NCBI GenBank assembly: GCA_003255025.1
Contig: QANY01005768.1
Coordinates: 880,805-944,804 of the forward strand
Direction of reading: 5' to 3'
Length of the DNA stretch: 64,000 nucleotides
Origin: Datisca glomerata
Taxonomy: Eukaryota; Streptophyta; Magnoliopsida; Cucurbitales; Datiscaceae
Of this stretch, positions 11,840 to 21,911 are shown in pieces. How positions within the stretch are numbered: position 1 is the first letter of the stretch; the number at the start of each line of letters is the position of its first letter. The position numbers were made by a program, and so were the translations under genes. The notes beneath the pieces are model-generated. The model saw only the letters and a list, made by a program, of their open reading frames with translations, was not told where the DNA came from and made no database searches.

Positions 11840-12320
11840 GAATATGCACATAATAACTTCAAAAATCTGCTTATTTATAATTGTACATAATAATTCTGAA
11901 AAGTTTGAAAATGATAACTGTACACAATAACTTTAAAAATCTGCTTTTTTATAATTGTACTTAATAATTCTGTAAAATATGTTTATGATCACTGCACACA
12001 AGAAATTCAAAAACTTGCTTATTTATACATGTACACAATAATTTTGGAACATCTATTTATGATCACACTACACACAAGAACATAAAAAATCTGCTTCTTT
12101 ATGACAATACACAATAATTCTGTAAAATTTGCTTATTTATAAATGTTCACAATAATTCTGCAGCATCTATTTATCATCACTGTACATGATAACTTACAAA
12201 AACCTATTTTATTTATAGTTGTACACAATAATATACAAATCTTCTTATCATCCTTGTACACAATAACTTATAAAATTCTATTTATCTTCACTATACACAA
12301 TAATCATATACAAAAGATGA
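11840..12320. repeat. Tandem array of GTACACAATAA / CTGCTTATTTAT units
   Basis: Imperfect units of roughly 65-75 bp, each with an AT-rich half containing TGTACACAATAA, TTCTG and AAATTTGCTTATTTAT. About six to seven copies, quite diverged. No coding signal. Confidence 0.7.
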
Positions 12321-12390
12321 CACGATAATATCTTCCTGCAGGGATGCTCGGCCAAGACAGGCCTATGATCCTAAGTCTATCCAAAACAAA

Positions 12391-12583
12391 GACTCATTTA
12401 CCATTTCAGAGAAATTCGATGAGCTAGAGGTTATTGAAGAAGACAATAACGACGGAGTAATAAATTTTGAAGTGTACCAAGATATCTCTTTTGAATATGC
12501 TTCGATATTTATTGCACCGTCGTTATTGCCTTCTTCAATAACCTCTAGCTCATCGAATTTTTCAAAAATGGCAAATGAGCGAG
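12391..12583. repeat. Long inverted repeat (hairpin)
   Basis: Left arm core 12414-12455 is complementary to right arm core 12517-12558 (42 bp each, apparently one mismatch), with about 60 bp between them. Weaker pairing extends the arms outwards to about 12391 and 12583. The arms include TCGATGAGCTAGAGG and its complement. It could be an inverted duplication of a coding fragment (an acidic frame FDELEVIEEDNNDG can be read in the left arm) or a small foldback element. Confidence 0.85.
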
Positions 12584-12729
12584 TGTTTGAAAAAGAACAT
12601 TAAAATAGGATACAATAATGCATACAATATTATCTACCATACATGTCATTCCAAGGATGCTTGACGATCTTCAAAAAAATATTACACCGAAAACTGTGTG
12701 ATTTATACTCCTCTAAAAATATTTTTAGT

Positions 12730-13335
12730 ATTCAACAAATTACCATACACCTCAACAAATTCAATAATGACAGCCATAAACAAGCAAAACCAGATCAATA
12801 AGAAAATTCTCAATCACATAACTAATAGAACCCTAACTCCAAACTAAAACAAAATAGAAAATAGAGATGTAAGGTTTGAACATTCACCAAACCATCATAT
12901 ACCTCAACAAATTCAATACTGACAACCATAAATGAGAAAATCTACAACAGAAAGAAAAATCTCAATTACATGACTAAAAGTACCCAACTAAAACAAAACA
13001 TAAAACAAGATGCTCTAAGGCTTGAATATTCACCAAAACTATCATACATCTCAATAAATTTTAATACTGATAGCCACAAATGAGCAAGTCCATAACAATC
13101 AGAAAAATCCTAATTACATAATTAAAGAAACCCTAACTCCAAACTAAAACAAAACAGAAAACTCCCAGGCTTGAATATTCACCAAACTATCACTGCAGCA
13201 TAACAAATAACAAGTAATGACAACCACAAAATGAGCAAATCCTAAACAATCAAAAAATTCCTAATTATAGAACTAAAAGAACCTGAAACTATAACAAACA
13301 AAAAATAAAGTTCTCAAGTTAAATAAAATGTAACA
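12730..13335. repeat. Tandem repeat of about 146 bp, four diverged copies
   Basis: Copies begin near 12733, 12881, 13027 and 13177 and share TTCACCAAA, ACCTCAACAAATTC, CTAACTCCAAACTAAAACAAAA and a run ending TTGAATATTCACCAAA. One further copy in the same orientation is recognisable at about 17535-17640. The array and that copy lie on either side of the Ulp1-like pseudogene. Confidence 0.7.
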
Positions 13336-13339
13336 ATAT

Positions 13340-16222
13340 CTGACAAAATAACTGGAAATGATAGTTGCGAACAATTTCTACCCCGATGTCGTCCATATAT
13401 CACAAGACCTACACACCATAATCACTCCTACAAACATAATAAGAAGTGCATCATTAAATGGTGGAGGAAGCCCAATCAAATTGGCAATCAGTGAACTTAC
13501 CCATTTTATTGGATGGTCATTTGGGACAACTTTGAATATTTGAATGAAGAGAAGGTTGTTGGCCGGGGCAATAAATCTAGGAACTTAGTCCCAAATATTA
13601 AGTCCATACTTTCTAACTATAATTTCATTCATAAAATATAAGAAGGTAATCAATGTCAAAATCAAACATGCTATAAGACAAATTATAAGTCATGAAGAGG
13701 GGTTAGAACACATAATCTTTTTACATTTTTGGTTCGTCCTGCATCAGGTCGGCCATCTGACAAGGTGTCCCATATGGTGACTTCCTTGTCCATGATGGAG
13801 ATCTTGGCCATAAACCAATGATCTCGACCATCGTGTACCATAATACAGATCTAGATTACACAATTCATTTACAACAATCGTACTAAGTTCAAATTTAATA
13901 TCTTAACTACACTAAATTTGTTTATCATCATTTCTAGCTCAAGCGTTGACGAGTATCTATCCACGATTTTGTGTTTCCTTACAAAATTAGGAAGCTCTAT
14001 TAATGTTGAAACATATTGGCTCTGTAGTGACACAACAAAAACATAATATACAACGTACATACAAACCTAAAATAAAGATGATAATGAGTAGTAGATACTC
14101 ACAACAAAGAACGTGGAAAGAAACCAGAATTGGTTGCTCATCGACGTAGGATGATCCTCCAAGGTCAAAATGCTGACAAACAAGTCTATACTATCCACGC
14201 CAAGCCAATTTTGTGGACCGAGAGTCTTTAGGTCTCTCAATTTAGCATGGAGGCCAGAATGTATAACGGGAATCTCACTACAAAAGATAAATAAAAGACA
14301 AACTCAATCAAAATTTGGAAATGATGGTGTGTCAAATTTTGTTAGATTAGTGTGACTACTACCTATCCTCTAATCTTTTCTAAACGCTTATCTTTCGCTT
14401 CTAGTGGTCCTGCAACGTGTACAGACTCACTTTAAATACCTTCTTATTGTGTTTAGTGGTCGGTTTATCCTTCAAATAGGGTGAACTGAGTAGAGGACCA
14501 TCTCTCCTCTCCCGAGTGTTGCGCAACTACATCGAGAATTGGCTTTCGGTAAACTCAGATAAGACTTGTTTGCCCTACCAAAACACAGCCCCAAGTAAGG
14601 TGTTAGATTAATATTCAGATTATACATGTTATATATAGAAACGATGAAATACGAATAAACAGAATAATACCTTTTAATGTCATTTAGACGTTCCAGTCAT
14701 AGATGGTTTTTATTCCTAACCAATAGCACGTCAGCGAATGCATTGTCTGAAGCATCTAGCTGGATGCACCTTTCATCATTATCACCTTTATATAAAGGTG
14801 ATGAAGAGACCGACAACTCTTCTTCATGGGAGGGACTCATATCCTCATCAAAAGCTTCTCATTTTTTTACCTTCAATCGGGGTGACACGTGGCTCATCGT
14901 CTTGGGCTTCAGACTTACTAGTGTCTTGTGCCAAGAGACTCGCCAAAGTTGTGCACATATGCTCTTAGACGACCATCATCTTTCTTTGCACGCCACTGAT
15001 TGTGAAATCTCCTCCCTCATGGAGCTAGACTCCACCTGAAGAGCCGCCCATATGAAGCTGGACTCTATTTGAAGAGTGATCACTTGTGCACTTAACGCAC
15101 CTAGCCGACGTCTTACTTTTCAAGTAGTTCTTCACACACGTCCTTGTGAACGTGCTTATGCTCGCAGTCCTCCCGAACCTCACGGTTGTTGAAATGACTT
15201 TCATGATTATATCGATCTACATAATACAAATATATGTGAATTAGTAATAAATAATCAATAGTAATATAACCAACCGAATCTATAATATTCTAAAATGCTT
15301 AGCGCATAGGTTTTAGGCCAAGATTCTCCTCCCCTTGTTTTTACAAAATAAATCATTTTTGTAACGGCTCTATCGTTCCACCTTAGCGGCGATGGGTGGT
15401 TCAAGTCAACATAGTTGGCAGAACATGCCAACTTCTCCAGATAAAATAGCTGCATCGAAATATGTGCATGTTATAATGTGAAAGTAATATCAACGTACAC
15501 TAAATATATTACATATATAAATAACAAGCATCCGGTAATGCTATTGTGGTGGTTGTTTTGATATCTCACGACATCATCCACAAAATCTTTAAAACAAGCA
15601 GAAATCCAATTCTTCTATCGGATGGTCGCGGGACACTTCACAGCGTGCATCCACGAATGACTGACAATTGGACTTGATCGATGAGATAACAAAACCCTGA
15701 CAGTGTACAGCACAAAGGCTTGCCTCCAATGGTCACCGTCAGAGTCCCCAATCAAGAATTTTGACAAGGCGTTCACCGGAATATCACTTTTAGCGTTCAC
15801 CCACTTCAACTTTAGATCTTTTATCTCATTCACATCACCATCGAATTTGATATACTGTCCACCGTCAAAGATGCCCAGTATAGAAGTCACATCATTTATG
15901 GGGACTTTGAATGTCGACCCATGGGCATTCAATGTGAAGGTGGCTGGATCGAAGCAACCTAATAGCTGCTGCAAGAAGTTCCTCTTCAGCTTACGGCATT
16001 TAATATCCAACAACCCTCCAAATCCATCTCCACGACCGCAGTCCTCTTCCCCTCATTGAAATTTGTAACAATATCCTCAAATTTCTCGGGTGTAAAACAT
16101 GTGAGCAACTTATGTTGAAAGGAAGACCTTCTAGGATGACTATGACTGGGTTGTTCCGCTCCACTTTCAATGGCATGTAGTTCATTTTCCTTCAAATAAT
16201 TGAGTTTCACTTCCTTCGTCAT
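13340..16222 (-). pseudogene. Ulp1-like (C48) cysteine protease of MULE type, inactive
   Basis: Minus-strand exons read in order. At 16222-15986 is MTKEVKLNYLKENELHA; after a frameshift, 16013-15615 shows LLGCFDPATFTLNAHGSTF, PINDVTSILGIFDGG and PIVSHSWMHAVKCPATIR, a DUF1985-like N-terminal region. At 15455-15255 is QLFYLEKLACSANYVDLNHP, preceded by a consensus AG acceptor. Near 14330-14160 is LKTLGPQNWLGVDSIDLFV, the start of a Ulp1-type catalytic domain. Near 13830-13740 are DGRDHWFMAKI and VTIWDTLSDG, giving the catalytic His (13818-13820) and Asp (13767-13769) positions. At 13426-13412 the catalytic Cys motif, usually DCG in this family, reads DYG (Tyr codon 13418-13420). Stops follow. 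Such genes are passengers of KI-type MULEs. The loss of Cys plus several breaks argues against protease activity. Confidence 0.7.
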
Positions 16223-18260
16223 ACTATTTCACTTTAAAGTTAGATCTTTTTGTGTCTGCATATCACAAACTCGCTTAAATTACAATAAAAGTTTATCAAT
16301 TTCATGTTATAATGTAATATTTGTTTAACATACTTCATTACTTCTAATCTTTTTACCTACCGCCCTCATTTTAGCACATTCCTTCGCATTATTTTAATTT
16401 GATACAACCACATTAATATTACAACAATTTATATGAAAATATGTAACATTAAATTGATGATCTCATTAATTACTTACAAGTATACAAAGAAACCCTTTTG
16501 TGCATTCTTCGCATTCACATTTGTGTTAGTCATCTGACATATATGTTAGTATAGACAAATTTAGTCATATGACAATGTCTTCTTATCATGATTATCCCTA
16601 ATACTAATTTATAATGGATTGAGCATCATCTAGTAATAATAATAAGGCCTTATGTACCATTAAATTAATGGCATAACAATAAATTTTAAAGAAAATAGGT
16701 AAAACTAGCTATTAGATACTTTCATAAATGAAAAACACTTAGAAACTAAACAACTTAACTAATAAGGTGCATATATAGAATTAAATTAATAAAAGTGAGA
16801 TGCATCACATGGAAAAGATCATGTACATAAATGATGAGTAACTCTTAAATCTCGTTTTCAATAAAAGAAAGATAATATTTCAGCATCAACTATTCAGATT
16901 ACAACCAAACATTACATTGTAAACCAGAAACTAAAGATTGTGTAACATATTAGATGACCATGAAACTATAGTAGTGTTTAGATCTTCCTGAGCAAAATTT
17001 CAAGGAAACTTGTTCAATGCCAACAAAGTCCGCACTCTTTAAATCCAATTGGAGTCAACCTTATCAATCATTAAACCTGCATAAGCCTTCACATATTTGA
17101 ACGAAAAAATAAAAGAAAACATTGATATTGGCTATATGTCCATTTTACTACATCTCAACTAAGATGAAAAAAATACACAATAAAAGATTTTTTTTAGGCT
17201 TCACAGCAGTCAAAATTATTTTACAAAAATAGTGTGTAAACTGAACTAAAACTAAAACTATAACTCCAGCTCAAGACAAAACTTAAAAAAAACATGTAAA
17301 GCAAAACTCAAACATGCTTAACAAAACGAAAGTGAGACTCGCGACATGGTTCAAATGAGAATCAAATCTGATATCCACTAAACATAATTAATAAATATGT
17401 AGAGAAAATGAGAAAATGCTTGAAATATTTAAACCACCCCAAAGACATTACAAATCATCTTTACCAAGAATGAATTTAAATATTAAAACCAAAGCAAACC
17501 AAAAATTTGATTTTAAATCACCAAGAACAATAAAAAATTCTCAATTATATAACTAAAAGAATCCTTACTCTAAACTAAAACAAAACATCAAACAAAGCTC
17601 TTAAGCTTAACAAAATAATGTAAACAATATCTCACCTCATAAATGGAAAAAAATCTAGATGTAATAGCCTCAAGTAGTGCATAACTGAAAATATCAACAA
17701 ACAATGAGTATCTGAAACCCCAATTACAAGGCTTCCTTAATTGTATAAGAATCGTCTAGGAGTGAAACCCTAACCAACTGTAATCGACAGACATTAAAAA
17801 GCTTCATCAAAACAAAAACAAATATCAATGTGAAGAATAGGGCTAGTAAGACTCACTATAGAACGTTATTCTAAGACAATACATGTACTAAATTAAGCCA
17901 ATTATAAGTGAGGTCATAAGACAATATAATAGAAGATGACTTCAAGAACTCTCAATCTCTCTACACATTTAGCACACAACTGACATGTAATTTCAATCAT
18001 GTTCAACCAATAAAAGTTTGCTAAGCAACATTATGAAGCAATTGATTTAACTCGTAGAACACTATGCAAAGGAACTCAAATGCCCTATATAATTTTCAAC
18101 GCATAAATCTTATATCATATTTAATTTTAATGCAAAACACGATCTAGAAAATGATTACTGTAATTTGAATAGCCATGAAGCGAACATATAGATATATAGC
18201 ATATCAAAAATTTTTCCACAAATTCAAGTGTTAAAAGCAAGATAAATCCAAGCATGCTAA
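16223..18260. other. AT-rich non-coding DNA with one outlying 146-bp repeat copy
   Basis: No coding similarity seen on either strand. At 17535-17640 there is one diverged copy of the tandem unit found at 12.73-13.33 kb. The rest consists of A-rich and T-rich stretches without recognised structure. Confidence 0.5.
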
Positions 18261-18273
18261 CCATCTACACTCA

Positions 18274-18334
18274 AAGGATCAGTATTATAAGCTTGCTTAC
18301 CTATAGGATCAATATTACAAGCTTGCTTATCTCT
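18274..18334. repeat. Two-copy tandem repeat, about 30 bp
   Basis: AGGATCAGTATTATAAGCTT then GCTTACCTAT is followed directly by AGGATCAATATTACAAGCTT and GCTTATCT. Two copies, with a few differences. Confidence 0.75.
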
Positions 18335-18639
18335 TGATATGGAAACTGAATTTTTACTAGTTAAAGAAGAAGGTGGAGTAGAATATTGCCCAAGAGTACA
18401 CGAGTCGAGCTAAAGTTGAATCATCAATCTAATGAGAGACAGAATTAGCAAACTTGTATCATTTAATTTGGGGAAGGGGAGTGGTCATCAGCTATGTCCA
18501 GAGTGGACATCCTACTGTAAAAAAAATCAATAATTGTATTTCTTCTCTGTATGTTAAACTAAAGAAAACTGAAAAAAAAATATTAATCAAAGACCAATTA
18601 ATGAAATCGCAACCCAAACCAGAAACACATAAGTAGCCA

Positions 18640-18960
18640 AGTATCATTAGTATTGTCCAATAGGTTCTTTCTACTCTTCCTTACCAAGTAATACCCTGCT
18701 CCTCCAATAGCAATCAAAATAATCAATCCATCAGCAACTCCAACTACAATCAATATCCATTTTTCAACCTAGACTTCTCATGACTCCCATGAGCACCTTT
18801 CGGAACATTAACCTTGTAACTTAATCCTTCACGCCTTTCTTTTTATTTCACTCCCATTACCATACTATGTAGAAAGCATTCTTCTATGTCTCCCGAGGAA
18901 ACATACAAAGCAGCTCCACATTTATGGTCATCTAAGCACAAATTACCACATACTTCTTTA
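18640..18960 (-). pseudogene. Fragment of a PAN-domain receptor-like protein gene
   Basis: The minus strand around 18950-18850 reads CGNLCLDDHKCGAALYVSSG and IEECFLHSMVMGVK, a Cys-rich pattern like the PAN/apple domain of plant bulb-type-lectin receptor-like proteins. After a stop, GLSYKVNVPKGAHGSHEKS follows. After a one-base shift comes a hydrophobic helix, WILIVVGVADGLIILIAIGG, followed by a basic stop-transfer stretch (YYLVRKSRKN) at about 18775-18650. No lectin or kinase domain is present. It resembles the C-terminal end of a kinase-less PAN protein such as the At5g03700 type. I infer a captured gene fragment in mobile DNA. The similarity is from memory of the family and was not searched. 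Confidence 0.5.
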
Positions 18961-19079
18961 CTTACTAAGGAATTCATTAACAAGATAAGCTTACTGACTC
19001 CTGCAACAACCTACAACCTAACTCCTTCCTCTGTGAGTCTTATTTTCTCTCCAACGAACCATAAATCAAGAATTAAATA

Positions 19080-19290
19080 GACAAAGACTAAATCAAGTCT
19101 AAACCAAACAAAGCCTAAATCAAACTAAAGTCAAGCCTAAATCGAATATAAACAAAGGACAATGAGAGAAGCCTAAATCAAGCTCTAAATCTAACTAGAG
19201 CCTAAATCAAGCATAGCTAAAATCTAAACAGAGCCTAAATCAAATCCTAGATCAAGCCCAAAATCCAAACCTACCTAAATTTAAACAGAT
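19080..19290. repeat. Diverged CCTAAATCAAG tandem repeat
   Basis: The word GCCTAAATCAA or close variants recurs about eight times with irregular 15-35 bp spacing. It superficially resembles plant telomere repeats (CCCTAAA) but keeps neither the unit nor the period. No gene. Confidence 0.6.
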
Positions 19291-19399
19291 CCTAAACCCT
19301 AAAATTTCAAATTTCTGCATATACCCTAAAAAATACACAAGCAAGATATTACAACGAAGAGAGACCGCTTGAGATTTAGTCTAAAAATTTTAGCGTCTT

Positions 19400-19620
19400 A
19401 AGTTGAAAGAGAGAAAAAGAGAGAGATGGAGAAAGAGAGAGCACCGACAACAGAGAGAGAGAGAGAGTCGATGATGGTGGAAGAGAATCGATGACGAACG
19501 TAAAGGGAGAGAGAGAGAGAGTCGACGACGGAGAGAGATCACCGATGATGAACGCAGAGAGAGAGCTTGGACAATGGACGCAGAGAGACGAAGAGAGAGT
19601 CTGGATGAGAAATAGGGAGC
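19400..19620. repeat. GA-rich low-complexity tract
   Basis: GAGAGAGA runs separated by GTCGATGA and ACGGAGAG words. Minus-strand frames rich in Ser, Leu and Arg are by-products of the repeat. Confidence 0.8.
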
Positions 19621-20037
19621 CTGGAATTGGGGTGAAATCGTGAAAATCACATGCCCTAGAAAGCTTCATGTTAAGCTTCAGTTTTTTTTTCCGAACAGTT
19701 ATTTAAGCTTCAGTTTGACGGTTTTGACGTCCTTTGGAAGCTTTCTAAAAAAATTTAACCTGCAACCGAGGCAACAGGTAAAGACATTTTCCCTACTCTT
19801 TTGTGATCTAACGGCTGAGATTTCTTTTACCAGATCTACAATCAGGAATTAATGTCGACATTCATGTCGTTAAAAAATCATGGAATGGGAGATGGACTCA
19901 AAATATGGACGTTGATTATTTCCAATAGTATTCTCGTTGGGACTTATATCCTCCGTTACATTCATGTGTCTAGTACTTAAAGGGAAAATAAAGCAATTAC
20001 CGATATGTTATTATCAATCATTTTTATTGTTATTAAC
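19621..20037. other. Spacer, no gene seen
   Basis: Contains AAGCTTCAGTTT repeated twice (about 19672 and 19705) and otherwise no recognised structure. The small open frame at 19640-19852 has no family resemblance. Confidence 0.4.
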
Positions 20038-21911
20038 AAACGACTTGGTTTTTTTTCGTCATTCACCTAACTCTTGCACCACTTGTCAAGATCGAAGGAA
20101 ACAAATTTTGTAGGATGATATCGTTTGTTAGGACTAAGAGGCACAAGCTCTAATACCATTTGTCATGATCCAGATGCTCAAAATCTAATAATGTAAAATA
20201 ATTCATACGGAAATCAATAATATCATATGAGAACATATTCAAACACAAACAATCATCAAATTAATAGGAAAGCAGAAAAGGAAGAATGCTAATAATTAAT
20301 ATAAAAATTCTTTTCAAAATAATTTACGGGATTAACTCAAATAATAATTCTCACTATAAAAATAATGAGTTAGAGTTGCACCAAAATTCTTTTCTAAATT
20401 ATATTAGAGGCTTAAAATCACACCAACAATATTAGAAAAATCTCACAACCACAAAGTATCTTAGACTAGGTTTTTCCCTCGCCGGCAGCTCTCCCATCTC
20501 CTCTCTCTTTATATTTCGTTGGATAAGGGTGTAGAACGCACACTCTCCCATCTCCTTTCTCTTTATATTTCGGTGGATAGGGGCGTAGAAGGCACACTTC
20601 CACATCACGGATTTGAAATTTATATACAATAATGATAATAAATAAGTCATGTTAAAAAAATCATAAAAAATTGTCAAAAGTATAAAAATATTGTTACAGC
20701 ACAGGTTCCAAAATAAATAAAAATTTGTGGAAAACAAAATTTAATGCCACCTGCGAAAAAGTACTCCAGTCGGCAAAACTTTATATAATACATCGTATAT
20801 ATTATATTATAAAAATGTTTATATATACGATATATATACTATATATGTTAAATAAAAATAAAAAATAGTCACCCTCAAATCTCAAAAATTAAAAATCAAT
20901 GCCAAAAAGTGAACCCACGCATCCACGAAATTAAGTGTAATGTTCAAAAAATTTATATAATATTTATCGTATATATAAAATATATTATAAAAATATTTTT
21001 GACGTTGATTTTTTTTCTGAGATTTGAGGATGATTATTTTTTATTTTTTTCTTAAAGTGGTCTAATCTTAATGTTCTCACCTTTATATCTCGACTCACCT
21101 CACATGGGCCATAATTGACAAATAGTGTGTTTGGGTTAAAGCCCACGTCCACTAAATAGGAGGAATAAAACCCAACAAAAATGGGTTCAATAGATGCCGC
21201 AAACTGAGGACAATGATGAAGGGATCTTCATAGACGCCATATATTTCGTCCGTTTTCTAGAGTTTTGGACCTACAGCAAATTTTTATAATTGCCAAGGAG
21301 ATTTAAAAAATGATGGATAAAAAAAACTTTTATTCCTTTTAGTATACCTACAAAAAAGAAAATTTTAAAGCGTCAACCATCTTAAATATTCAAATAACAA
21401 ATACAACTGAACGGACAGATCCGTAAAAACCCAGTGCAGTAACTTATCATTCGTAAAATTCAACAATGTTCGTAAACTAACAGTACATTATTGATATACT
21501 TCGATTAAATCATTGAAACAGTAGAATTAAAATGTTCTTGTACTAATTGAGTTATGTTTATATAGTGCACAAAAAATTTCAGTGATAAACTAATTGTACG
21601 TCATTAGTAAATTGCCATTGAAGTACTCTTGTATCACTTCATATACACACTTATATCTTGAACAATGTTTGAATGTTATACTACTAACAGCTTATTAAGA
21701 TATATAGAAAATTTGTCCATAGTGTTTCAGTCCTAAACTCATGGTAACTCATAAACAATACCGTTAAAAGTAACTATGAATTTAGATATGTACATATATT
21801 GTATAAAGAAACTAATGATACACTAATAGTAAATCATGAAAATAATTACATTTTATATTTCATCAATACTGCCTAAAGTATATCAGTAGTATACTATAAG
21901 TAAATTAGTGA
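20038..21911 (-). mobile_element. Minus-strand LTR with primer-binding site, copy 1
   Basis: Positions 20147-20158 read GCTCTAATACCA, the complement of a tRNA-Met-type primer-binding site (one base from GCTCTGATACCA). LTR sequence beginning TGTCATGATCC follows at 20161. The element therefore runs on the minus strand, with about 120 bp of internal sequence (20038-20160) kept on the left. The LTR is cut on the right by the LINE poly-T at 21912. A paralogous copy with the same internal flank lies at 29622-32440. An internal duplication (CTCTCCCATCTCCT... units near 20480 and 20545) is present only in this copy. Confidence 0.75.
20626..21081. mobile_element. 456-bp insertion in LTR copy 1, with a MITE-like inverted repeat
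   Basis: Relative to the paralogous LTR at 30200, copy 1 has an extra block flanked by TTTATAT at 20619-20625 and 21082-21088, a possible 7-bp target duplication. The block contains an inverted repeat: AATAGTCACCCTCAAATCTC near 20864 pairs with GAGATTTGAGGATGATTATT near 21019. A direct repeat of a TATATTATAAAAAT-type stretch (about 20790 and 20960) lies inside. Its outermost ends do not form a clear terminal inverted repeat, so the exact element may be the inner one. Confidence 0.55.

Noticed and set aside
19080..19290. Possible interstitial telomere repeat (CCTAAAT words)
   Set aside because: The unit is longer and irregular, and the CCCTAAA heptamer is not tandem.
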